Shown here in pieces: positions 32,695-40,532 of a stretch of 42,458 nucleotides of DNA. How positions within the stretch are numbered: the first letter of the stretch is position 1; each line of letters opens with the position of its first letter. Source of the stretch: Candidatus Latescibacterota bacterium (GTDB lineage: Bacteria; Latescibacterota; UBA2968); NCBI GenBank assembly GCA_022823725.1, contig JAJEHL010000012.1:1-42458 (forward strand), written 5' to 3'. The position numbers were made by a program, and so were the translations under genes. The notes beneath the pieces are model-generated. The model was not told where the DNA came from and searched no databases. It was given only the letters and a program-made list of their open reading frames with translations.

Positions 32695-32780
32695 TTGAAG
32701 CCCAACGGTCTCTTCCAAACCGTTGGGCTTTTTCTATTGGGGCTTCACTGATGGCTTTAGTAGATTTGTTGCTGAGCATA
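32695..32780 (+). terminator. Terminator within direct repeat, copy 2
   Basis: CCCAACGGT (32701-32709) pairs with ACCGTTGGG (32719-32727), followed by CTTTTTC. With copy 1 (31561-31648) it brackets the higBA cassette in direct orientation. Confidence 0.85.
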
Positions 32781-32895
32781 AGAACAGAGAACCACGAGCA
32801 AAATCGGTCTTGATAAATTCCGATTCTCAATGTATTCTGATTGATGGTAGATGTGATTTTAAAGAGAGGTGAAACGTTCAGGGAGGAATACTTTT

Positions 32896-33642
32896 ATGAA
32901 AAAAATTCTCATTACAGGCATGAGCGGGCTTATTGGCGGGGCTGTTCGGGAGCAGCTTGAGGGCAAGTATGAGCTTCGCGCGCTCAATCGCCGCGATGTG
33001 GCTGGCGTGGATTGTCGGCGGGCTGATATTTCGGATTTTGACGCGATTTGTCCGGCGTTTGAGGGGGTTGATACGGTTGTGCATCTGGCTGCTGCGATTA
33101 GAAGCGATTTTGAGGGGTTTGTCGCGCACAATATCGTGGGGACTTATAATGTTTTTGAGGCAGCGCTTCGCGCCGGGGTCAAGCGCGTTATTTTTGCCAG
33201 TAGCGGTTCGGTGACAGCGGGTTGGGAGAATGATCCGCCTTATGATGCGATTGTGGCGGGGCGATACGATGAGGTGCCCGAGTCATGGGATAAGTTTTCT
33301 CACAAGACGCCCACGCGCCCGCGCGGGATTTACGGTTGTACGAAGGTCTGGGGCGAGGCTTTGGCGCGGCATTATGCCGATAGTACGGATCTGTCTGTTA
33401 TTTGTCTTCGCATTGGTGCGGTGAATGCCGAGGATCGGCCCAATGGGACGCGCGGTTATTCTGTGTGGTGCAGTCAAAGCACGATTGCCGGCATGGTCGA
33501 GTCGTGTATTGAGGTGTCCGATGATCTCAAGTTTGATATTTTTTATGTGGTCTCGAATAATAAATACAGCTATCGGGATATGACGCATGCGCGCGATGTG
33601 CTGGGTTTTGATCCCGAGGGGAATGCGGAGGCGTATCGGTGA
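32896..33642 (+). CDS. NAD-dependent epimerase/dehydratase
   Basis: A 248-residue extended short-chain dehydrogenase. TGMSGLIGGAV is the NAD-binding loop, VVHLAAAI the NAD-contact strand, FASSGSVTAG the catalytic Ser strand and YGCTK the Tyr-Lys pair. It is a sugar- or uronate-type dehydrogenase/epimerase; similar proteins oxidise uronic acids. GGGAGG lies nine bases before the ATG. Its stop overlaps the GTG of the next gene (GTGA), opening a tightly coupled five-gene operon. Confidence 0.85.
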   Translation: MKKILITGMSGLIGGAVREQLEGKYELRALNRRDVAGVDCRRADISDFDAICPAFEGVDTVVHLAAAIRSDFEGFVAHNIVGTYNVFEAALRAGVKRVIFASSGSVTAGWENDPPYDAIVAGRYDEVPESWDKFSHKTPTRPRGIYGCTKVWGEALARHYADSTDLSVICLRIGAVNAEDRPNGTRGYSVWCSQSTIAGMVESCIEVSDDLKFDIFYVVSNNKYSYRDMTHARDVLGFDPEGNAEAYR

Positions 33643-34316
33643 ATTATACCACGATCTTTTTTGATGGGTATGGGACGCTTTTTGATAAGGCGTTTGACGC
33701 GCTGTATGATACGTGTCAGGTTATTGTCGATGATTTGCAGATCGATATGAACAAGGAGGCGTTTCTCGATCACTGGGACCGCTATTTCTTTCCTCTGCTG
33801 AGAGAGGGGGATTTTATTTCGTTTTGGGATGCGCATATTATCGGTCTGGAGAAGACGTTTGCCGATTTGAATGTGCGGGGGAATCCCGAGTCTTATATGA
33901 CAGGTCTTTTTGACGCTTTTGGCAGCGCGCCCTTGTTTTGCGATGTGAAACCGGCTATTGATGCTTTGTCCGATGTGAAAACCGGGGTGATTTCCAATGC
34001 GGATCACGGGCATCTTACTTTGGCTCTGGGCAATAATGAGCTGAGTTTTCCGGTTGTGATTAGTTCGGAGTCCGCACGGTGTTACAAACCGAATTCCGAT
34101 ATTTTCTTTTCTGCTTTTGAGGCTCTCGGTGCCGATCCCGATCAGACGCTGTATGTTGGGGATTCGCAGGAGGACGATATTGTGGGTGCAAGGCGGGCGG
34201 GTATTTCCATTGCGTGGCTCAACCGGGATGGGTCTGTTCGGCGGGATGATATTCCTGAGCCTGATTATGAGATTAGCAGTTTATCTGAGTTGTGCAATAT
34301 TCTTGAGGAGAAATGA
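33639..34316 (+). CDS. HAD-family hydrolase
   Basis: A 225-residue haloacid-dehalogenase-like hydrolase. Motif I is FFDGYGTLFD: the nucleophile Asp is followed two places on by Tyr, not Asp, as in true L-2-haloacid dehalogenases. Motif II TGVISNAD, Lys in ARCYKPNSDIF and VGDSQEDDIVGARRAG complete the fold. GTG start overlaps the epimerase stop; its own stop overlaps the PhyH start (ATGA). Reaction could be dehalogenation or phosphate release; the motif favours the dehalogenase subgroup. Confidence 0.85.
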   Translation: MNYTTIFFDGYGTLFDKAFDALYDTCQVIVDDLQIDMNKEAFLDHWDRYFFPLLREGDFISFWDAHIIGLEKTFADLNVRGNPESYMTGLFDAFGSAPLFCDVKPAIDALSDVKTGVISNADHGHLTLALGNNELSFPVVISSESARCYKPNSDIFFSAFEALGADPDQTLYVGDSQEDDIVGARRAGISIAWLNRDGSVRRDDIPEPDYEISSLSELCNILEEK

Positions 34317-35119
34317 TGCAACCGACTGAAATGGAAGAGTATCTTTTTGATTTGCGCGGCTATATTGTGCTCAAGAATGCCGTGGATGCCGGGCATCTCG
34401 TCGCGCTCAATGAGATTATCGATACGTATGACGATCTCGAACCCGATGGATGGCGGGGGTGGGTTCATCGGAGCGGGGGCGCACGACATTTGCACAATAT
34501 TTTTGAGATGGGTGAACCTTTTGAACGCTTGATTGACCATCCGTCGTGGGTTCACCACATGAGGCGTTTTGTCGGTGGGGATGATGGTCTTTTTATAGAT
34601 GAGTCATTTATCGATATTCGGTCTCAGGGCGGTGCGACGCGCATTCATTCGGGCGCGCATAAGCGGCGTATCCGCACGCAGTTTCGCTTTCATAATAATG
34701 AGTTTCGGTGTGGGCAGATTAATATTTTGCTGGCGCTTAACGATATAGGGGATGGCGATGGGGCGACGATGGCGATTCCCGGTTCGCATAAGTCCAATTT
34801 GCTTCATCCCGCATTTAATGATCCCAGGGGTACGGGTAGCGGGCATTCGCTGGATCGCGTTGAAGCGGCTGTTCAAATTCAGCTCGATGCGGGTGATGCG
34901 ATTTTTTTTGTGGATTGTATGGCGCACGGTTCGTCAGAACGCACGCGCCCCGGTGAACGGCGCGTTGCTATTATTCGCTATGGTCCGCACTGGGGCAATG
35001 ACCGATATGGCTATCAGCCTTCGCCCGAGTTGATTGCGCGTTTGACGCCCGAACGACGTAAAATTGTTCAGCCTCTGCCGCCCAGGATGCCGCCGGGTGT
35101 GCAGCGCGTAAGTTATTGA
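34313..35119 (+). CDS. PhyH-family dioxygenase-like protein
   Basis: A 268-residue protein of the phytanoyl-CoA dioxygenase family. The core is IRTQFRFHNNEF, GQINILLALNDIGDGDGATM and AIPGSHKSNLLHP; the distal His is in FVDCMAHGSSERT with Arg after it. The first iron-ligand position reads RIHSGAHKRR, so the usual HxD triad is HxG or shifted. It may still bind iron through another residue, or be inactive as an oxygenase. Start ATG at 34313 or 34316, coupled to the HAD gene. Confidence 0.78.
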   Translation: MMQPTEMEEYLFDLRGYIVLKNAVDAGHLVALNEIIDTYDDLEPDGWRGWVHRSGGARHLHNIFEMGEPFERLIDHPSWVHHMRRFVGGDDGLFIDESFIDIRSQGGATRIHSGAHKRRIRTQFRFHNNEFRCGQINILLALNDIGDGDGATMAIPGSHKSNLLHPAFNDPRGTGSGHSLDRVEAAVQIQLDAGDAIFFVDCMAHGSSERTRPGERRVAIIRYGPHWGNDRYGYQPSPELIARLTPERRKIVQPLPPRMPPGVQRVSY

Positions 35120-35134
35120 GGAGTTACTTGTGTT

Positions 35135-36322
35135 ATGAAAAATGGACATGCCCCTCTCGCCCGTTTTACTGTGCTCGATTTGACCCGCGTGCGTGCAGGC
35201 CCCACTGCTGTGCGTCAGCTCGCGGATTGGGGGGCGAATATTATCAAGATTGAGCCGCCCGAAAATATCGATGCGGCCAAGACTATGGGGGGACCGCGTC
35301 ACGGGCCAGATTTTCAGAATTTGCACCGGAATAAACGCGGGATGACCTTGAATCTCAAAGCCGATGCTGGGCGCGAGGCGTTTTTTCGCATGGTTAAGCG
35401 TGCGGATGTGGTTGTGGAGAATTTTCGGCCCGATGTCAAAGATCGTCTCGATATTGGGTATGAGAGGTGTAAGAGGGAGAATCCGGGTATTGTGTACGCG
35501 AGCATTTCTGGCTTTGGGCAGGAGGGACCGTACAGGTTGCGGCCGGGTTTTGATCAGATTGCACAGGGGATGGGGGGGTTGATGTGGATTACGGGTTTGC
35601 CGGGGCAGGGTCCGGTGCGCGTGGGCGTGCCGATTGCAGATCTCGCTTCTGGTTTGTACACCGCTATTGGTATTCTCACGGCTTTGCTTCAGCGCGAGGA
35701 GACCGGGGAGGGGCAGTGGGTGCATACGTCGTTGCTGGAAGCGCAAATTGCGATGCTGGATTTTCAGGCGGCGCGATGGTTGATTGCGAATGAGGTGCCG
35801 GAGCAGGCGGGCAATAATCATCCCACGAGTATTCCGACGGGTGTGTTTCAAACCCGCGATGGGTATATCAATATAGCATGTAGTGGGGAGCTTATGTGGC
35901 AGCGTTTGTGCGATGTGCTGGATGCTGGGGATTTGTACAGGGATGAGAGGTTTTCCAATGGCGAAGTGCGGTTGAAGAATCGGGATGTGCTAAACGAGTG
36001 TTTGCAAGCGCATTTTGCAAAGCGAGATAGTGTCCATTGGATTGATGCGTTGAATGATGCGGGTGTGCCGTGTGGGCCGATTTATCGCATGGATGAGATG
36101 TGGTCTGATCCACAGGTTGCGCATTTGAAGATGTCGCGTTCGGTGAATAACAGTGTTATGGGGGATTACGAGGTGGTGAGGAATGCGGCAAATTTGAGCA
36201 ATGCGCCAGACCTGCCCTACAGGGCGTCGCCCGAACGGGGTGAGCATACGGATGAGATTTTGCGCGAGTTTGGGTTTTCTGAAGATGAAATTGCAACTAT
36301 GAAAAAGGAGAATGTCGTTTGA
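35135..36322 (+). CDS. Type III CoA-transferase (CaiB/BaiF family)
   Basis: A 395-residue family III CoA-transferase that moves CoA between carboxylic acids. FTVLDLTRVRAGPTAVRQLA and DWGANIIKIEPPE open the protein; catalytic Asp is D169 in PIADLASGLYTAIGIL, the same number as in formyl-CoA transferase. GAGGAG precedes the ATG, which lies 15 bases after the PhyH stop. With the crotonase next door it would activate and then hydrate or isomerise an acid. Confidence 0.92.
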   Translation: MKNGHAPLARFTVLDLTRVRAGPTAVRQLADWGANIIKIEPPENIDAAKTMGGPRHGPDFQNLHRNKRGMTLNLKADAGREAFFRMVKRADVVVENFRPDVKDRLDIGYERCKRENPGIVYASISGFGQEGPYRLRPGFDQIAQGMGGLMWITGLPGQGPVRVGVPIADLASGLYTAIGILTALLQREETGEGQWVHTSLLEAQIAMLDFQAARWLIANEVPEQAGNNHPTSIPTGVFQTRDGYINIACSGELMWQRLCDVLDAGDLYRDERFSNGEVRLKNRDVLNECLQAHFAKRDSVHWIDALNDAGVPCGPIYRMDEMWSDPQVAHLKMSRSVNNSVMGDYEVVRNAANLSNAPDLPYRASPERGEHTDEILREFGFSEDEIATMKKENVV

Positions 36323-36342
36323 TGTTCTCTGTGGGGTATTCA

Positions 36343-37128
36343 ATGACAGATAAAATTATTGTGCAGAAAGATGGCGGTGTTGGACATATTCGCCTGAATC
36401 AGCCGGAGAAACTCAATGCCATTTCTTATGAGATGTGGCAGGGTATGACGCTGGCTCTTGACGATTTTGAATCGGATGATGCTGTTCGCGTTATTGTGCT
36501 TTCGGGCGAGGGTGGCAGGGCGTTTTCTGCGGGAGCGGATATTTCGCAGTTTGAGAAAAGACGCGCGTCGGCAGATGCGGTGGAGGTGTATAACGCGACT
36601 ATGGGGCGCGCTTATGAGAAGCTCGCGCAGGTGCTCAAGCCCACGATTGCAAAAATTGCGGGGTATTGTATTGGCGGGGGGCTTGCTACTGCACTGTGTT
36701 GCGATTTGCGGATTGCGTCCGATGATTCGTCTTTTGCCATTCCCGCCGCGAAGCTGGGTCTGGGGTATGGGTACGGTGCGCTCAAACCGCTCGTGGGTCT
36801 GGTGGGTCCGGCGAATGCGTGCGAGATTTTGTTCACGGCTCGGCGGTTCAATGCTTCTGAAGCATATCACATGGGTCTGATTAACCGGGTTTTGTCGCGG
36901 GATGAGTTAGACGCTTATGTGGATGATTATGCGGAGACTATTGCGGGCAATGCGCCGCTTACGATTAGCGCGAGTAAGCAGATTATTGCAGAGATTAGCA
37001 AAGATGCAGATGAGCGCGATCTCGATTTGTGTCAGCGGGTTACCGATGCCTGTTTTGCGAGTGAGGATTACAAAGAGGGCCGCGCGGCATTTATGGAGAA
37101 GCGCAAGCCGGATTTTCAGGGGCGATGA
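36343..37128 (+). CDS. Enoyl-CoA hydratase/isomerase (crotonase) family
   Basis: A 261-residue crotonase-fold enzyme. The first oxyanion-hole block is AFSAGADISQFE and the second GYCIGGGLATALCCDLRIAS. The catalytic Glu usual in the next block (QPE type) is absent: it reads FAIPAAKLGLGYGYG, so it is not a standard hydratase. Start at 36343 (MTDKIIV) is typical; ATG at 36322 is possible, closer to an AGGAG. Follows the CoA-transferase directly and ends two bases from the convergent metallophosphoesterase. Confidence 0.88.
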   Translation: MTDKIIVQKDGGVGHIRLNQPEKLNAISYEMWQGMTLALDDFESDDAVRVIVLSGEGGRAFSAGADISQFEKRRASADAVEVYNATMGRAYEKLAQVLKPTIAKIAGYCIGGGLATALCCDLRIASDDSSFAIPAAKLGLGYGYGALKPLVGLVGPANACEILFTARRFNASEAYHMGLINRVLSRDELDAYVDDYAETIAGNAPLTISASKQIIAEISKDADERDLDLCQRVTDACFASEDYKEGRAAFMEKRKPDFQGR

Positions 37129-37130
37129 TT

Positions 37131-38036
37131 TTATTCCCAGAGTGCTTTTAGGCGTGGGATCAAAATTTCTGTGTCGCGGTCGTGGACTTCGCCTTGCCAT
37201 ATCTGATTTGTTTTTACGGGCGAGCGGTCAAAGGAGGCTTGCATCAGGTCGGGCAGGTCCAGTGTGCGGAAGCGGGTTTTGAAATAGCCGTCTTCTGTGA
37301 GCCAGACTTCGCGGAAGCCCAGTGGGAAACCAATCAGGCAGGCGGTGTCAACGACGAGGAAGTCGCGATATGTACGGATGCGATTGATGTGTCTGTGTCC
37401 GGTAAAGATGGCGATGGCAGCGGGCAGATTTTTTACGGTTTCTATGAGTTGCTCGGCGTTGCCTACAATGCCACCCGGTACAAAGTCGGCCTGGGCTTCG
37501 TATTGGGGAAAGACCCAGGGGTGGATGAACAGGATGAGCGCGCAACGGTCGCTATAAGCTTTTGCGGCGGCTTCGCGCAGGATGCGGTCGTGCGCTTCTG
37601 TCCAGGTGCCCAAACTGTCTTCCAATGGGCTGACGGGATACACGTTGGCGAGCGCCAGGCGCAGGCGTGGCGCGGCTTCGACGATGTCCAGGGTTTCGGG
37701 GATTGGGAATTGTCTGGCAAAAGCTTCAAAGCTCCCTTCCTGGGCATCGCAGTCGTGATTGCCTGGGACGTAGTATGTGGGCGCGTGAAGGCCGTCAAAT
37801 GCCTTTTTGGCTTCGTCTATGGTTTGCAAGTAGATATCATAAGGCATTTCGAATGAGCCACCTCCGCAGACTACGTCGCCGCCGTGTACGATGAAGTCCG
37901 CGTTGCAGGTGTTGATGGCAGGTACCATTGCACGGTGTATTTCATGGCTGCGCGTTAGCATTTTGGGCGCGCCAAAGTCTTCTGCGGCTGCGGCGTGGTG
38001 ATGGCTGTCTGTGACAAAGACAAAATGTGAAGGCAT
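37131..38036 (-). CDS. Metallophosphoesterase
   Basis: A 301-residue calcineurin-like phosphoesterase. The metal ligands are clear: FVTDSHHH, VHGGDVV, VPGNHDCD, LFIHPWVF and FTGHRHINR in order. It hydrolyses phosphomono- or diesters in the cytoplasm; no signal peptide is visible. Convergent with the crotonase gene. The gap upstream of its start (38037 onwards) holds the 28-bp repeat and palindromic repeat copy 6. Confidence 0.9.
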   Translation of the reverse strand: MPSHFVFVTDSHHHAAAAEDFGAPKMLTRSHEIHRAMVPAINTCNADFIVHGGDVVCGGGSFEMPYDIYLQTIDEAKKAFDGLHAPTYYVPGNHDCDAQEGSFEAFARQFPIPETLDIVEAAPRLRLALANVYPVSPLEDSLGTWTEAHDRILREAAAKAYSDRCALILFIHPWVFPQYEAQADFVPGGIVGNAEQLIETVKNLPAAIAIFTGHRHINRIRTYRDFLVVDTACLIGFPLGFREVWLTEDGYFKTRFRTLDLPDLMQASFDRSPVKTNQIWQGEVHDRDTEILIPRLKALWE

Positions 38037-38058
38037 GGGGTCTCCTTGGGTCAGGGGG

Positions 38059-38086
38059 TGTCAAATGAGTTTATTGACTTAAACCA
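38059..38086 (+). repeat. 28-bp repeat, inverted copy of 109-136
   Basis: Matches the reverse complement of 109-136 at 27 of 28 positions. It starts TGTCAAATGAGTTTATTGAC and lies 22 bases upstream of the metallophosphoesterase start. With the palindromic repeat that follows it repeats the composite seen at the left end of the window. Confidence 0.75.
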
Positions 38087-38154
38087 GAAGGTTTTGGTTG
38101 TCGTTGCGGTCTGGTTCCCTGCTCAACACCATTCAGGGACATGGCCGAGCCGCC

Positions 38155-38187
38155 GTCATCGCGGCATGGTGTTGAGCCGCGATCCAG
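38155..38187 (+). repeat. Dispersed palindromic repeat, copy 6
   Basis: GTCATCGCGGC, loop ATGGTGTTGA, then GCCGCGATCCAG. It lies 40 bases before the hsdM start; an open frame running through it into hsdM is not real coding sequence. Confidence 0.88.
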
Positions 38188-38227
38188 TGATTTTGAGTCG
38201 TATGTAATATCAAGTACAGGGGTATCC

Positions 38228-40249
38228 ATGGCAAATAATTCGAGTGCCCGTGCGGATTTTGGTGAACATATCGGTTTTATCTGGTCTATTGCGGAACTTC
38301 TGCGTGGTAATTACAAGCAATCGGAGTATGGAAAGGTGGTGCTGCCGTTCACGGTTTTGCGACGGCTCGATTGTGTGTTGGTGCCGACAAAAGACGCGGT
38401 GCAGGCGCAGTTGGAAAGTTTGCCTGAGAATATTGACGAGACAATGCGCGAGACAATGCTCAATATGGCGAGTGAAAATAATTTTCACAATACCAGTCCG
38501 TTTACCTTTGAGAAGTTGCTGGACGATCCCGATAATATCGCTGCGAATTTGAATAATATGATTAACGGGTTTTCCTATGATGCGCGTGATATTTTTATTG
38601 ATCGATTTAATCTGCCCGAGCAGATTGCGCGGCTCGACCGGGATAATTTGCTCTATCTGATTGTCAGTCGCTTTGCACAGGCGGATTTGCATCCGGATCG
38701 CGTTTCCAATTTGCAGATGGGATATATTTTTGAAGAACTCATCCGCAGGTTTTCCGAGCAGAGCAATGAGACGGCTGGCGAGCATTTTACACCTCGTGAA
38801 GTTATCCGGCTGATGGTTAATCTTCTGTTTTTAGAGGATGAGGCCGCGCTTACCCAACGCGGTATTATTCGCAAGTTGTACGATCCGGCGTGTGGCACGG
38901 GGGGAATGCTTTCCATTGCGGAGGAGTATCTCAGGGAACTCAATCCAGAAGCCAGTCTGATTGTGTACGGGCAGGAGTTGAATGATGAGAGTTATGCGAC
39001 TTGTAAATCAGATATGATGATTAAGGGGCAAGATGCGAAGAATATTCATCCCGGCAATAGTTTTACAGAAGATGGCCTTCCCGATGAGCAGTTCGACTAT
39101 ATGTTGTCCAATCCGCCGTTTGGGGTCGATTGGAAGAAGGTCGCACCAGAGATTAAGGACGAAGCCAATCACCTCGGTTATAAAGGACGCTTTGGCGCGG
39201 GTCTTCCGCGTGTTAGCGATGGTTCTTTGCTTTTTGTGCAGCATATGATTTCAAAGTTTAATCAGAATGGCGATTTGTCCCGTTTGGCTGTTGTGCTCAA
39301 TGGGTCGCCTCTTTTTTCAGGTAGCGCGGGTAGTGGGGAGAGCGAGATCCGTCGCTGGATTATTGAGAATGATTATTTGGAGGCGATTATAGCCCTGCCT
39401 ACGGATATGTTTTACAATACGGGTATTGCGACCTATATCTGGATTATTACGAATCAGAAGACGCCGCAGCGCAAGGGTAAAGTTCAATTGATCAATGCCA
39501 CAGATTTTCACGTTGCGATGCGCCAGAGCCTGGGTAGTAAGCGCAAGCAGATTTCCGATCAACAGATCGCGGAGATTACGCAGTTGTTTGGCGATTTTGA
39601 GGTTGTAGAGGACCGGGTGAAGGTTTTTGACAATGTTGACTTTGGATATCAGCGCATTACTGTCGAGCGGCCGCTCAAACGCAATTTTCAGGTGTGTGAA
39701 GATCGCATTGAGATTCTCAAATCGGCGAGGAGCTTTGCCCGTTTGCCACTGGAACAGCAACAGCGCGTTCTCGAGGTTCTGGCTACGCTTAAGGGTGATT
39801 GTCTGTATAAAAATCGCGATGAGTTTATTGGCATTCTTACGGGTGCTTTTACAGAGGCGCAGGTGAATATTACAACGGCTCAGTTGAAATTGATTTATCA
39901 ATCCCTGAGCGAGTATGACGAGACCGCTGATGTTTGTACCAATCGCAAGGGCGAGCCAGAACCCGATACCGATTTGAGGGATTATGAGAACGTGCCGTTG
40001 CGAGAGGATATTGATGCGTATTTCGAACGCGAAATCCAGCCCCATGTGCCGGATGCGTGGATCGATTACAGCAAGACCAAGGTGGGTTACGAGATTCCCT
40101 TTAATCGGTATTTCTATACGTTCAAACCGCCCCGTGCATTAGATGAAATTGGTACGGATTTGATAGGTGTGACGGATAGTATTGTCGAGATGATTGAAGA
40201 CGTGACGGATGGTATTGTTGAAAAGGTTGGAGGGATTTTGAATGGGTAA
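38228..40249 (+). CDS. hsdM: Type I restriction-modification DNA methylase subunit
   Basis: A 673-residue N6-adenine methylase subunit of a type I system. N-terminal HsdM_N domain (about 1-150, GFIWSIAELLRGNYKQSEYG), then EHFTPREVIRLMV, SAM-binding KLYDPACGTGGML and catalytic LSNPPFGVDW. The C-terminal 150 residues are helical. AGGGG precedes the ATG at 38228. With HsdS it methylates the target sites. No hsdR is in the window; it may lie further downstream. Confidence 0.95.
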   Translation: MANNSSARADFGEHIGFIWSIAELLRGNYKQSEYGKVVLPFTVLRRLDCVLVPTKDAVQAQLESLPENIDETMRETMLNMASENNFHNTSPFTFEKLLDDPDNIAANLNNMINGFSYDARDIFIDRFNLPEQIARLDRDNLLYLIVSRFAQADLHPDRVSNLQMGYIFEELIRRFSEQSNETAGEHFTPREVIRLMVNLLFLEDEAALTQRGIIRKLYDPACGTGGMLSIAEEYLRELNPEASLIVYGQELNDESYATCKSDMMIKGQDAKNIHPGNSFTEDGLPDEQFDYMLSNPPFGVDWKKVAPEIKDEANHLGYKGRFGAGLPRVSDGSLLFVQHMISKFNQNGDLSRLAVVLNGSPLFSGSAGSGESEIRRWIIENDYLEAIIALPTDMFYNTGIATYIWIITNQKTPQRKGKVQLINATDFHVAMRQSLGSKRKQISDQQIAEITQLFGDFEVVEDRVKVFDNVDFGYQRITVERPLKRNFQVCEDRIEILKSARSFARLPLEQQQRVLEVLATLKGDCLYKNRDEFIGILTGAFTEAQVNITTAQLKLIYQSLSEYDETADVCTNRKGEPEPDTDLRDYENVPLREDIDAYFEREIQPHVPDAWIDYSKTKVGYEIPFNRYFYTFKPPRALDEIGTDLIGVTDSIVEMIEDVTDGIVEKVGGILNG

Positions 40250-40300
40250 TAATCGTAGGTGCAGGTTATCCTTTTTGAGCGACCCTATATTATAGCATCT

Positions 40301-40332
40301 GTCATTGCGGCAGGGTTTTAGCCGCAATCCAG
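40301..40332 (+). repeat. Dispersed palindromic repeat, copy 7
   Basis: GTCATTGCGGC, loop AGGGTTTTA, then GCCGCAATCCAG. Both arms carry the paired T/A change seen in copy 1. It lies between hsdM and hsdS. Confidence 0.9.
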
Positions 40333-40392
40333 TGGTTTTTAGCCTCGGTCCAGAGGTTTTTTGTCATTAGGTACAACGCCATTAATCCAAAA

Positions 40393-40411
40393 GTGTCATT
40401 ACTGATGACAC
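40393..40411. promoter_or_regulatory. Inverted repeat upstream of hsdS
   Basis: GTGTCAT (40393-40399), TACTG, ATGACAC (40405-40411): perfect 7-base arms in the 283-base gap before hsdS. It could be an operator for a separate hsdS promoter. No clear -35/-10 pair was found, so the role is tentative. Confidence 0.4.
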
Positions 40412-40532
40412 AAACCGCATGCTGTGCTTAACCGCCAAAAGTCTCACCAGTGGTGCGACAATTATATCCAGAAACCCGGGCCGTGCTTAATGATGCCTAT
40501 TCGCAATGCGAGTCCGCTGAGGAGAACGACAC

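Noticed and set aside
37182-37856. 224-codon plus-strand open frame
   Set aside because: It is opposite the metallophosphoesterase, whose full set of metal-ligand motifs proves the minus strand is coding.
38141-38227. 29-codon N-terminal extension of HsdM
   Set aside because: The extension is translation of palindromic repeat copy 6; the ATG at 38228 has AGGGG before it and matches the family start.
34-40332. CRISPR array from the repeated 32-bp element
   Set aside because: Copies are kilobases apart, in both orientations and between genes; there are no regular spacers and no cas genes.
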